A DNA stretch of 64,000 nucleotides from Phycisphaerae bacterium (GTDB taxonomy: Bacteria; Planctomycetota; Phycisphaerae; Tepidisphaerales; Tepidisphaeraceae): the NCBI GenBank assembly GCA_030448225.1, contig JAUJNJ010000015.1, forward strand, positions 1-64,000, read 5' to 3'. This document shows positions 1 through 8,848 of this stretch, piece by piece. Under the pieces are notes generated by a model. It saw only the letters and a program-made list of their open reading frames with translations. It ran no database searches and was not told the origin of the DNA. The translations under genes and the position numbers were made by a program. Position 1 is the stretch's first letter. Each line of letters opens with the position of its first letter.

Positions 1-147
1 AACACCTGGCGCCGCGGCCCCGACATGCCCACCGCCCGCCACGCGCACCTGGCCGTGCCCGTCAGCGACGGCATCTACGTCATCGGCGGCGGCACCCGGC
101 GCGGCACGTCCGCGTCGACGATCACCGAGATCCTGCTGTTCCCGTGA
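1..147 (+). CDS. Kelch-repeat protein, C-terminal end
   Basis: The window opens inside a gene read in frame 1 and stopped by TGA at 145-147, giving 48 visible residues. The stretch MPTARHAHLAVPVSDGIYVI followed by GGGT is a typical kelch blade: a conserved Arg-His pair, then the Gly-Gly doublet after a beta strand. Kelch repeats form beta-propellers used for binding or as galactose-oxidase-like scaffolds; nothing here shows which. The start and most of the protein lie upstream of the window, so neither length nor localisation can be judged. Confidence 0.7.
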   Translation, partial: NTWRRGPDMPTARHAHLAVPVSDGIYVIGGGTRRGTSASTITEILLFP

Positions 148-222
148 CGAGTGCGTCAACCGAAGGCGAGACGCGCACGGCCGCGCGCCGCGCCCGGCCC
201 CGCCCGCGGTAGGATGGCCGCC

Positions 223-585
223 ATGGACACCATCGTCGCCGTCCTCGTCGCCGCCTGCCTCGCCGGGGTCGTCTGGCCCACGATCGTGCGCCGCCGCGGG
301 CCGTTCTTCCTCGCCGTCGCGGCCGCGGGCGGTGGGCTGTTCCTGCACGGGTGCTCGACCGTCTTCGCGCTCGCCCGCGCGGGCGAGATGGCGGCGTTCC
401 TCACGTTCATCGCCACCGCGCTGCACCTGGCGGCGTTCGTGTTCCTCGTCCAGGGCATCGGCGGCCTCGGGTTCACCGAACTGTTCGCCGAGGTCGCCGC
501 CGGCTTCCGCGGCATGCAGTCCGGCGGCCCGCGCGGCTTCCCCGTCAACCCGCCCTCACCACCGCCTCCACCGCCGGGCCGTTAA
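223..585 (+). CDS. Small multi-pass membrane protein with proline-rich tail
   Basis: This 120-residue protein has about three hydrophobic segments (roughly residues 3-20, 28-45 and 58-80) and a C-terminal tail of about 40 residues rich in Gly and Pro, ending in a run of prolines. I start it at ATG 223 because TAGGA lies about nine bases upstream; ATG 214 in the same frame is too close to that site. I do not recognise the family. It follows the kelch gene by 75 bases and could be cotranscribed with it. Function is unknown, and the call rests on the continuous hydrophobic pattern and clean GC-rich codon usage. Confidence 0.5.
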   Translation: MDTIVAVLVAACLAGVVWPTIVRRRGPFFLAVAAAGGGLFLHGCSTVFALARAGEMAAFLTFIATALHLAAFVFLVQGIGGLGFTELFAEVAAGFRGMQSGGPRGFPVNPPSPPPPPPGR

Positions 586-956
586 AAGGCGCTGCGCCGC
601 TTCTTCCTTTGCGAGCGATCGCAGGATGAACCTGCGAGCGCGTGGCACACGCCGCATCGAGAGGTGAGGGCTTCGCAGCAGCACCGTGGCCAACCGTCTA
701 CGGCGGTTCTTGGTCCGGTACGGCATCCACAGCAACCGTCATCACGAGGGGAGCGGTAGCGACCCGAGGGATCTCGGGCTGGAGCGCGTCGTCCCATTGA
801 TGGGCCATCGGATGTCGCGTCTGAAGTCGCGACTGCTTTGCCCGGTCGCGGTGTGCTCTCGCGCCTTCGAGCGCCATGTACGCTCGCTCCGAAGACTCCC
901 CTCGATTCAGGTCACCACCTGACCTCTCGCGACCCGTCATCCGACCGGTGCGGGCC
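586..956. other. Intergenic stretch with a dispersed-repeat fragment
   Basis: No convincing gene is visible. Positions about 736-790 hold a copy of the repeat containing gagcggtagcgacccgaggg and atctcgggctgga, which recurs near 51861-51959 and 9794-9891. The rest shows no clear promoter or terminator. Confidence 0.5.
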
Positions 957-1637
957 TCACGCGTCGTCCGGCGGCAGTTCCTCGACGAGGATCTTCGCCG
1001 CCGCGGCGTTGCCGAGCGTGACGGGCTTGCGATCGGCCGGGCGGACCGAGACGGCGTCGGCGGGCGCGTCGCGCACCTCGACGACGAGCGTCACGCCCGG
1101 CACCAGGCCGCGGCGGTCGACGAACTGCAGGAACGCCGGGTCCTGGTCGATCACGCGGGTCACGCGGTAGGGGCGGCCGAGGTCGCAGTCGGCGAGGCTG
1201 CGGCGGGGCGGCGGGGGCGCGAGCTTTCCCTTGGCCGTGGGGATCGGGTCGCCGTGCGGGTCGACGCTCGGGTGGCCGAGCAGCGCGTCGATCCGCTCGA
1301 GCACGCGGTCGGAGATCACGTGCTCGAGTTCCTCGGCCTCGTCGTGCACCTCCGACCAGTCGAGCCCGAGCACCTTCACCAGCAGCAGTTCGACCAGGCG
1401 GTGCCGCCGCAGCACGTGCAGCGCCAGCTGCTCGCCGCCGCGCGTGAGGCGCACGCCGCCGCGCGGCTCGTACTCGACGAGGCCGCTCTTGGCCAAGGCC
1501 TGGATCATGCTGGTGGCCGTCCCCGGCACGACCTTCATCGCGGCCGCGAGGCGGCCCATCGGCACGAGCGCGCCGCGCGCGGCCGCCTGCTCGAGGTAGA
1601 TCCGTTTGACGTAATCCTCCACCGTGCTGCTGGGCAT
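957..1637 (-). CDS. DtxR/MntR-family metal-dependent transcriptional repressor
   Basis: The 226-residue protein has the three-part DtxR layout: an N-terminal winged helix (residues about 1-65, opening MPSSTVEDYVKRIY), a metal-binding and dimerisation domain (about 66-140, with HRLVELLLVKVL, an HDEAEELEH stretch and the terminal DPHGDPIP), and a C-terminal FeoA/SH3-like domain (about 155-226). Members bind Mn(II) or Fe(II) and then repress metal-uptake genes. It is divergent from the Mn/Zn transporter genes that follow, and a motif in front of it (1764-1777) recurs at the transporter promoter, which supports mutual control. Start MPSS at 1637 was preferred over an in-frame ATG 60 bases upstream because DtxR proteins begin there. 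Manganese specificity is inferred from the neighbouring transporter type. Confidence 0.88.
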   Translation of the reverse strand: MPSSTVEDYVKRIYLEQAAARGALVPMGRLAAAMKVVPGTATSMIQALAKSGLVEYEPRGGVRLTRGGEQLALHVLRRHRLVELLLVKVLGLDWSEVHDEAEELEHVISDRVLERIDALLGHPSVDPHGDPIPTAKGKLAPPPPRRSLADCDLGRPYRVTRVIDQDPAFLQFVDRRGLVPGVTLVVEVRDAPADAVSVRPADRKPVTLGNAAAAKILVEELPPDDA

Positions 1638-1756
1638 GTGTCGCCTGACCCCCGCCTCGGGGCTCGAGCCGGACTGGTCTCGTCCCGTCGCCCGCACCGC
1701 CGCCGCTGCTTCGTCCCGCCGGACCGATTGGCGCGACCCTGCGCCGAGCGGTAACG

Positions 1757-1777
1757 TGTATACTTTGAGCCATCAAA
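1757..1777 (-). promoter_or_regulatory. Probable -10 box and DtxR/MntR operator of the regulator gene
   Basis: TTTGAGCCATCAAA (1764-1777) is an inverted repeat with TTTGA/TCAAA arms. It abuts TATACA on the minus strand (1762-1757), a plausible -10 of the regulator gene. It matches the element at 2068-2081 in 11 of 14 positions, which is the main reason to read it as an operator. Binding is inferred. Confidence 0.45.
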
Positions 1778-2062
1778 CCCGAGGCATACCATAGCCGAAT
1801 TGTCGCCCGCGGCGCGCGTGCTCCCTTTGATTTCGCTGACGGCGTTCGGCGCCGCAGTCCGAACGGCGGCGGCCACGGCGCCGCTGGAGGGCCCCTCCTG
1901 ATCGTCGACGCGACGCGTGGCCTGGCCGCCGCCCCGTCGCCCCCCGTCGTCGCGTCTAACCGGATGGTCTAGACGTCGTGACCCCTTGGGCCCGCGGGAT
2001 CGATGACACACCCGTGGCTACATTCCGGCGACTAGGACCGCCGGGCGCGTATGCTTCCTCGC

Positions 2063-2091
2063 TTGATTTTGACTCACCAAAATCCTATCTT
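2063..2091 (+). promoter_or_regulatory. Promoter and operator of the metal ABC transporter operon
   Basis: TTGATT (2063-2068), a 17-base spacer and TATCTT (2086-2091) form a sigma-70-like promoter about 30 bases before the binding-protein start. The spacer contains the palindrome GATTTTG-N6-CAAAATC (2065-2084), and inside it TTTGACTCACCAAA (2068-2081) resembles the element before the divergent regulator. A repressor bound there would cover the promoter. Confidence 0.5.
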
Positions 2092-2122
2092 CGATTGACC
2101 GATATTACTGACAAAGGACCCG

Positions 2123-3139
2123 ATGCGCTTCCACACCCCGCCGCCCGCCGCCGTCCCGCCCGCCGTCTACTTGCCGGCCGGGAGTCGCCGACGATTCCTT
2201 GCCGCCGCGGTCGCGGTGACGGGGCTGATGGCGTGCCTGCTGGCCGGGTGCGACGGCGGGAGCACGCCCGCGGCGGCGTCGGGCGGGCGGCTGAAGGTGG
2301 CGGCCACGACGACGATGATCGGCGACCTCGTCGCGCAGATCGGCGGCGACCGCGTCGAGCTCGCCGTCATCATGCCGCCCGGCACCGACCCCCACACCTA
2401 CAAGCCCTCCCCCGGCGACATCACCCGGCTCCGCGACGCGTCGCTCATCTTCTACAATGGCCTGCACCTCGAGGGGACGATGGTCGACGTGTTCGAGGAC
2501 CGCCAGAAGCTCGGCGGCAAGTCCAAGGCCGTCACGCACGGGCTCACCGACGCGCAGCTCCTGAGCGGGCAGGGCGGGGCGAGCGGCGTGCACGACCCGC
2601 ACGTGTGGTTCGACGTGAAGCTCTGGGCCCACGCCGCCGACATCGTCCGCGCCGAACTCGTCGCCGCCGACCTCGCCGGCGCGGCCGACTACGAGCGGCG
2701 CGCGGCCGAGCTGAAGTCACGGCTCGACGCGCTCGACGCGTACGCCCGCGCGCAGATCGCGTCGATCCCGAAGGCGCGGCGGGTGCTGATCACCAGCCAC
2801 GACGCCTATAACTACTTCGGCCGGGCCTACGACATCGAGGTCCGCGGCCTTCAGGGGATCAGCACCGAGAGCGAGGCGGGCATCCAGGCGGTCAACGCGG
2901 CGGTCGACTACATCCTCGCGAAGAAGATCCCCGCGATCTTCGTCGAATCGTCGGTCAGCCCCAAGACGATCGAGCGCGTGCAGGCCGACTGCCGCTCCCG
3001 CGGCGTGGAGGTGAAGATCGGCGGCGAGCTCTTCTCCGACGCGATGGGCAAGCCGGGCGAGCACCCGCCGTACGCGGTGGAGACGTACGACGGGATGGTG
3101 CGGTACAACGTGGACACGATCGTGAAAGCACTGAAGTGA
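2123..3139 (+). CDS. Mn/Zn ABC transporter substrate-binding lipoprotein (TroA/MntA family)
   Basis: The 338-residue protein starts with an Arg-rich n-region, a hydrophobic stretch and the lipobox LLAGC (Cys43), so it is likely a lipid-anchored periplasmic protein. The mature part matches the cluster A-I binding proteins: VAATTTMIGDL at the first strand, metal-ligand candidates in GTDPHTYKPSPGD and DPHVWFDV, a long linking helix, and IFVESSVSP near the end. These proteins capture Mn(II) or Zn(II) and deliver it to the membrane permease. The His-rich loop typical of ZnuA is absent, which favours manganese or iron over high-affinity zinc uptake (inference). It is first in a three-gene operon with the ATPase and the permease, and its promoter carries a probable DtxR/MntR operator. 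Confidence 0.9.
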   Translation: MRFHTPPPAAVPPAVYLPAGSRRRFLAAAVAVTGLMACLLAGCDGGSTPAAASGGRLKVAATTTMIGDLVAQIGGDRVELAVIMPPGTDPHTYKPSPGDITRLRDASLIFYNGLHLEGTMVDVFEDRQKLGGKSKAVTHGLTDAQLLSGQGGASGVHDPHVWFDVKLWAHAADIVRAELVAADLAGAADYERRAAELKSRLDALDAYARAQIASIPKARRVLITSHDAYNYFGRAYDIEVRGLQGISTESEAGIQAVNAAVDYILAKKIPAIFVESSVSPKTIERVQADCRSRGVEVKIGGELFSDAMGKPGEHPPYAVETYDGMVRYNVDTIVKALK

Positions 3140-3141
3140 AG

Positions 3142-3310
3142 GAAAGCACGAAGTTCGAAGTACGAAATCCGGAAACCCAAAAAGTGCGGACGATAAACAG
3201 TTGCGGCCCTTGGCAATCTCGTGCCGCCTGTCGCCGATGAACTTTTAGAGCTTTTCCATTTCGGAACTTCGAGTTTGTTTCGGATTTCGTACTTCGAGTT
3301 TCGAATTTAG
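3142..3310. repeat. Inverted-repeat element built on gaagtacgaaatccg words
   Basis: The left end contains cgaagtacgaaatccgga and the right end its near reverse complement, cggatttcgtacttcgag, so the whole segment could fold back on itself. A sister copy lies at 4205-4410, on the other side of the ATPase gene. Neither copy appears to encode a protein. Confidence 0.7.
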
Positions 3311-3314
3311 TCCC

Positions 3315-4203
3315 ATGACCTTGTCCGCCACCAACGCTCTCCCCGACGTCGTGCCCGACCCCGGCCGAGGCATGTTGTCGCCCGCCCCTGCGCTCGAGGT
3401 GCACGACCTGACGGTCAGCTACCACCGCAAGCCGGTGCTGTGGAACGTGGACCTGGCCGTACCGACGGGCAAGCTGGTCGGCATCATCGGGCCGAACGGG
3501 GCGGGCAAGAGCACGCTGATCAAGGCGGTCATGGGGCTGATCCCGCTGAGCAGCGGGTGGGTACAGGCGTTCGGCCGGCCAGTCCGGTCGCAGCTCAAGC
3601 GGATCGCGTACGTGCCGCAGCGGGAGAGCGTCGACTGGACGTTCCCGGTGACGGCTCGTGCTGATGGGCCGCTACGGCGCGCTGCCGTGGTACCGCCGGC
3701 TCGGCCGCCGCGACCGCGACCGGGCGCGCGACGCGCTGAACAAGGTCGGCATGATCGCCTACGCCGACCGGCAGATCAGCAACCTGTCCGGCGGGCAGCA
3801 GCAGCGGGTGTTCCTCGCCCGCGCGCTCGTGCAGGACAGCCAGATCTACCTGATGGACGAGCCGTTCGCCGGCGTCGACGCCGCGACCGAGGCCGCGATC
3901 GTGAAGCTGCTCCAGGAACTGCGGGCGGCGGGGAAGACGGTGCTCGTCGTCAACCACGACCTGCAGACGGCCAAGGATTACTTCGACATGTTGATCCTGA
4001 TCAACATGCGCCTCGTCGCGTTCGGCCCGACCGAGCAGGTATTCACGCCCGAACTGCTGAACAAGACCTACGGCGGCCGGCTGACGATCCTCAGCGACGT
4101 CGCCGAGGCCGTCGCGATCGCCGAGCGCGGCATCGGCGTGCCGCGGGCGAAGGGCCGGGGCGGGCCGGCGCTGCCGCCGCAGGATGCGCCGATGAGACTT
4201 TGA
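3315..4203 (+). CDS. Mn/Zn ABC transporter ATP-binding protein, frame broken near 3655
   Basis: Two frames together make one complete ABC ATPase of about 296 residues. The first part carries Walker A in [14 protein letters not shown] and the Q-loop region [10 protein letters not shown]. The second part (from about 3658) carries the signature [16 protein letters not shown], Walker [14 protein letters not shown] and the H-loop VVNHD. The join falls at the stretch gtgacggctcgtgctgatgg, where homologues read roughly VTxxDVVLMGRY, so a few bases seem to be missing. It powers the transporter formed with the neighbouring lipoprotein and permease. If the break is real rather than a sequencing error, the operon would be inactive, which seems unlikely given the otherwise intact motifs. 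Confidence 0.85.
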
Positions 4204-4204
4204 G

Positions 4205-4410
4205 GGCGAAGCACGAAAATCGAAGTACGAAATCCGAAACAAACTCGGATTGGAACGCGGAAAATCCGAAACGGTGCGCGAAGATGCCGCATTGCGCTGA
4301 TCTGGTCCGCGCCGCTTCGCTTTAGAATTTGCCTCCTTTCGTGCTTCGAGTTTCTTTCGGATTTCGTACTTCGAATTTCGTGCTTCCGATCCCGTGCATC
4401 GAATTTCAGA
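4205..4410. repeat. Second inverted-repeat element of the gaagtacgaaatccg type
   Basis: It contains cgaagtacgaaatccgaaac on the left and ttcggatttcgtacttcgaa on the right, matching the element at 3142-3310. It separates the ATPase and permease genes, so the operon would carry a foldback structure between its second and third genes. Confidence 0.7.
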
Positions 4411-4420
4411 TTTAAGCTCC

Positions 4421-5845
4421 ATGCCCTCCCTCCCGCTCACGCTCGCCGCCCGCTTCACCGACGATGCCGCGCTGTCGCAGCAGCTCGGGCGGTTCTTCGC
4501 CGAACTGGCCGACGGGCGGGTCGGCACGTCGGACCTCGTCGTGTGGGCGGCGGTGCTGCTGGGCGTGACGTGCGGGTTGCTCGGGTGCTTCATCGTCCTG
4601 CGCCGCCAGAGCCTCCTCGGCGACGCGATCGGCCACAGCGTGCTGCCGGGCGTCTGCCTCGGGTACCTCGTCGCCGGCTCCAAGAGCACGCCGGCCCTGC
4701 TGATCGGCGCGCTGGCGGCCGGGCTGCTGGCGACGGCGCTGATCGGGCTGTTGCAGCGCACGACGAACCTGAAGGCCGGCGAGTGCATCGGCGCGGTCTT
4801 CACCGGGTTCTACGCGCTGGGCATCGTGCTGCTGAAGTACATCCAGAACCTCGGCGGCGGCGAGAGCTTCCTCGCCCGCGCCGGACTCGCCGCGCCGGTG
4901 ACCGGCGGGCAGGCGGGGCTGGAGAAGTTCCTGTTCGGCCAGATCGTCGGCATCAGCCGCGCCGACGTGATGCTGATGGCGGTCGTCACGCTCGTGGTGA
5001 TCGCGGTCGTCGTCGCCCTGTGGCGCACGCTGGCGGTCTCGACGTTCGACGAGGGGTTCGCGTTCAGCATCGGGCTGCCGGTGCGGTCGATCCACTACCT
5101 GCTGACGGCGCTGGTGACGATCGCCATCGTCATCAGCATCCAGGCGGTCGGCGTGGTGCTCGTGGCGGCGATGCTCGTGACGCCGGCGGCCACCGCGTAC
5201 CTGCTGACCGACCGCCTGCACCGGATGGCCGTCCTCTCGTGCGCGTTCGGCGCGGCCGCGGGCGTGCTGGGGGCATTCTTCAGTTTGTTCGGCGACGACC
5301 TGCCGACCGGGGCGTTCATGGTGCTCGGCGCCAGCACGCTGTTCGCCGGCGCGTTCCTGCTGTCGCCGCGGCACGGCCTGCTGCCGCGCCTCGCGCGCGT
5401 CGCGCGGCGGCGGCGGACGACGCAGGGCGAGAACCTGCTCCGCACGCTCTACAAGCTGATCGAGGGCCGCGCCAGCGGCACGAGCGCCGCCGCCGCCGCC
5501 GTGGTTGACCGCCGCTTCGGCGTGGACGACGTCGCCGCCGCCCGGCAGGAATCGCCCGCGCAGGTGCGCCGCCTCTGGCACGTCGCCCGCGCCCGCGGCT
5601 GGGTCGACCCCGCCAGCCCCGACCCGATGATCCTCACCGACGCCGGCCTCGCCGAGGCGAAGCGCGTCGTCCGCAACCACCGGCTGTGGGAGCTGTTCCT
5701 CACCCAGGAGGCGAAGCTCGCCAGCGACCACGTCCACGCCGACGCCGAGCACATCGAACACGTGCTGCCCCCCGAGGTGCTGGCGCGGCTCGAACAGATG
5801 CTGGAGAACCCGACCGCCGACCCGCACGGGCGGCCGATCCCGTGA
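4421..5845 (+). CDS. Mn/Zn ABC transporter permease fused to a DtxR-like C-terminal domain
   Basis: Residues about 45-330 are an ABC-3 permease with roughly eight to nine hydrophobic segments and the conserved pattern RRQSLLGDAIGHSVLPGVCL. From about residue 340 the protein is soluble: a winged-helix-like region (about 350-420) and then HRLWELFLTQEAKLASDHV through DPHGRPIP, which aligns with the metal-binding and dimerisation domain of the DtxR protein at 957-1637 (HRLVELLLVKVL to DPHGDPIP). The protein ends exactly where DtxR domain 2 ends, without the SH3 domain. Permease-DtxR fusions are known in metal transporters of several phyla; the soluble part may sense cytoplasmic metal and gate transport, which is inference. 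Start 4421 was chosen because it gives the usual short N-terminus before the first membrane segment. Confidence 0.88.
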   Translation: MPSLPLTLAARFTDDAALSQQLGRFFAELADGRVGTSDLVVWAAVLLGVTCGLLGCFIVLRRQSLLGDAIGHSVLPGVCLGYLVAGSKSTPALLIGALAAGLLATALIGLLQRTTNLKAGECIGAVFTGFYALGIVLLKYIQNLGGGESFLARAGLAAPVTGGQAGLEKFLFGQIVGISRADVMLMAVVTLVVIAVVVALWRTLAVSTFDEGFAFSIGLPVRSIHYLLTALVTIAIVISIQAVGVVLVAAMLVTPAATAYLLTDRLHRMAVLSCAFGAAAGVLGAFFSLFGDDLPTGAFMVLGASTLFAGAFLLSPRHGLLPRLARVARRRRTTQGENLLRTLYKLIEGRASGTSAAAAAVVDRRFGVDDVAAARQESPAQVRRLWHVARARGWVDPASPDPMILTDAGLAEAKRVVRNHRLWELFLTQEAKLASDHVHADAEHIEHVLPPEVLARLEQMLENPTADPHGRPIP

Positions 5846-5908
5846 GGGAGACGGGGGTCAGGGGTGAGGGGTTCAAGAGCCTTCAAAAATACATCGGTAT
5901 GCACGCAT

Positions 5909-5986
5909 GATCATCCCGATCGCAGCGAAGGATCTCCCGCGGACCTCGCGGGAACCACGGGAGATCCTTCGCGGCCCTGGGGATGA
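5909..5986. repeat. Palindromic gcgaaggatctcccg element
   Basis: CGAAGGATCTCCCG (from 5927) and CGGGAGATCCTTCG (5958-5971) form a hairpin, flanked by tcatccc and ggatga ends. Related copies occur at 9970-10049 and 58835-58910. This is the only feature seen between the permease gene and the endonuclease fragment, a space of about 300 bases. Confidence 0.7.
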
Positions 5987-6150
5987 CACCGACTGTGGTG
6001 CCCGTAGTTTTGGGAAGCTCTAAGCTATAGTCGTCACAGCCTCGCGGCGCTTGCCTGCCCCGTTGACGGCGCCGGCCATGCAAGTCGTCATTCCTCCGCC
6101 GTCGCGCGCTTCGCCAATCCGTCGGACACGAACCGCGACAGGATCACCGG

Positions 6151-6395
6151 CTACATCCGCTTCGGCACGACAGACACGTCCTTCGCCGGCGGGGGGTGGC
6201 GGACGCGGCGGCGGCCGGGGGGGCACAGTACGAGCAGCATGAACTCGGGGCACTGGGGGATCTTAGGGCGGCAGCGCTGCTTCTCGTGGGCGAACAGCAG
6301 CACGTGCATCGCGTAGTGCCGGCCGCGGCCGATGAGCGGCGACATCACGCGCTCGGCCTCGGCGTCGCGCAGACGGAACAGACGCGATGCTGCGG
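6151..6395 (-). pseudogene. C-terminal fragment of an endonuclease III-like DNA glycosylase
   Basis: About 80 residues read on the minus strand match the end of endonuclease III: a helix with RDAEAERVMSPLIGRGRHY, then LFAHEKQRC opening the iron-sulfur loop. The loop spacing C-x6-C-x2-[C]-x5-C is kept exactly, but the third position is Phe (CPEF) instead of Cys; one base change would restore it. The reading stops at TAG/TGA near 6151 as expected. Upstream, family resemblance ends abruptly near 6395 where a lower-GC block begins, so the helix-hairpin-helix and catalytic Lys/Asp are missing. Whether the truncation is biological or an assembly join cannot be settled here. Confidence 0.6.
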
Positions 6396-8835
6396 CTTTG
6401 CGTCCTGCGCTGCACCAGTAAACCAGTAAAGAAACGCTACATATTCTGGCTGCGAGCAGCAAAAACGCTGACGCGCGAGCAGTTAGGCAATCTGTGGAAA
6501 CCAGACCACATGAGATTTTGCGCATGCCTGCTGCTGACTCTCGTCATGCAGGAGAACTAAGTAATGAAGCTCACTTTTTGGCGGATAAACGGAACATCAT
6601 CACTGGAAACAACCATGACCACATATCACCTTCTGCAATCTGTTTGACGAGAAAGCAGCACATCGCCCGTCAGCCTGCTGTCGCCTGTTCTGCAGCCGGA
6701 AACCGCCGCCAGACTGCGCTATGCGGGTGGCGTGAACCTCTTCGTCTTCTGCGCGTATCATCTCGGCGGCATCAGGCGGTGCGCTCGCCGCCTGCAACCT
6801 GCGCATCCGCTGAAACCGTTTGACACCTTTCCAGGTGCGCAAAACCGCGTGAAACAGCGACATTCTGGAGATGGAAACCAGGCGGGGCGAAGTTGTTCGT
6901 GGCCAGGCGAACCATCGCCATTCTGCCACCAGTTTTGAGCGTCGCACCCTCTGTTCTCAAAATCTGCTGGCTAACAGCGATGGATATTTCAGCGTCAGCC
7001 GTTTACCCGGAACGATCCGGAAGCCTGGAAATGGGCGACGATCATCACGGAAGTGCTGCAGGAACGCCAGTTCTGCCACCTCGTCAGGCCGTTAACGGTA
7101 ACCGACACCCGGCAATCGCCAGATCCGCGCGCGAAGTCGACGGCGGCGGCGAAAATCATGGGCGTCTCGAGCAGGGCGCTCTCGACGCTGGAAAACAAGG
7201 TGAGCACAACGTCAGAACGCCGCCACAACAACAACGAAACCGTGCATCCACAAACTGCGGACTGGATGTTCATTGCCGCCCAGTCAACTCACCCGGACCC
7301 GTGGCATCGCGGATCGCCGGTTTGCGCTCGACGCAGCTTCACCCAAAGTTCCATGCCAGGCAATGACGCCTGAAGCCAGGTGATCTCTGCCGCCTACCGC
7401 GCAGCAGACTCCCGAACCGGAAGCTGCAAAAATAATCTCATGGGTCAGGCGAAGATGCAGGCCGTCCACAATGCTGGAGATGTAGAATGAGCGAAAGGGC
7501 GACACTAAGCAGAGATGGTGCGACCTCAACGCCTGCTGTTTGCCACTCGACGACCGCAGGAGCAGATCGCCATTCCTGGCGTTACTGGGTTCGCGCAGGT
7601 TGATCAACCTGTTCTGGCGGGTGCTGGAAAACTGACGCCTCGCTGCTGGGCTGCCTGGACGATAAGAATATGAACGCCGCCGCGCATGGTCGTCGCCAGG
7701 GCGGCGGCGATATCGCCATCGCCTGCCGTTCGCGGCAAAATCGCCCGTGCCGCCACTGGAAGATCAACGGCAGGAAGTGTTGGCGCTGCATCGACCTGCG
7801 CTGGTGACATCGCGCTCAAACGGTAACGGCGACGACCACGCAGATAAAGCCGTGGGCGCTGACGGCATTACCGAACTATCTGGGGATATCCGTTATCGAA
7901 CAAAAAAAAACAGGGCGCAATCAGGTGAACCGTTTCACTCCACCTGATTGCCGCGTGATGCCAACTCAGTTCTTTGTCCGCGACCTGGCGGCTGCCGGTA
8001 AAACCGTGCAATCTCAACGGAACTGATGTTTGCTCCACCAGGGCAAATGCCGCCATTCCAGCTGCTGGCAGCCGCTGGCAATGGGCGATATTCAGCGCGA
8101 CGGCGGAGATCGAAGACCATGACTTTGCCGCCAGCGGGTTCGTCAGGCATGACGCCAGCTTACCGTTGTCAGGCGACGCCAGAAACCGGCAAATATTTTC
8201 TGCGACGTGCCGTGGTAAAGTCAGCGAATCTTCATCCAGCATTTTGCTGCTGGCAGCAGTTGACTGACGTTTATCTTGACTGAACTCCTTTATGGTGGCG
8301 GTGCAGGCGCGATCTGCGTCTGGTCACGATCGAACAGCTGCGGGCGATGGGGCGGGCGCTCGCCATGCCGGCGAAGATCCAGCAACCCGCAAGGATGAAA
8401 CGCCAGGCAATGCGCGACGGTCCTCATTGTTCTGGTCGATCGTGCCGGGCGACGCCAGCCAAATGCTGGAAGACCAACCCGTCGTGCAGCAGCGCGCCAC
8501 GATCGACAGTCGACGCTGGCGCAGGATCGTTTGCTGCTCACGGCTACGCGCGAGTTCGACATCAATGCTGGCGGGTGAACGCCGCGCGTTACCGCTTGCC
8601 GGTTTCAGGAAGCAAGTGAAACAAACCAGTTGCGGATGCCGCGGCGGTCTGGTATGGTGCGTCAGAGGACATTTTTCTGCTCATTACCCAGGCCAACTGC
8701 TCGATGGGATGCCGTAACGGCGCCAAACCGTCGTCAGCAGAAAGCTGGCAATCATGCTTCCGGACTCGTCTGGAAGGCGGGCGATGGCGTGGAAGGGCGC
8801 TGCGACGCCTCTGATCTTGAAACGAATGGCGGCGG
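6396..8835. other. Lower-GC, enterobacterial-looking block without credible genes
   Basis: Over about 2.4 kb the composition falls to roughly 53% GC against near 70% on both sides, with words such as ctggcg, cgccagc and gccgctgg that are common in enteric bacteria, and poly-A runs absent elsewhere. All open frames are short and none shows a recognisable domain, ribosome-binding site or consistent codon bias. The left edge cuts the endonuclease III gene and the right edge lies just before the acidic-tail gene. I read it as a chimeric or contaminant segment, possibly built from error-rich enteric reads; decayed transferred DNA is the alternative. I could not identify the source gene. Confidence 0.55.
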
Positions 8836-8848
8836 CGGCGGCCGCCGA

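Noticed and set aside
6600..8300. Several short open frames as genes in the lower-GC block
   Set aside because: All are short, lack ribosome-binding sites and recognisable domains, and overlap on both strands; they fit chance openings in scrambled DNA.
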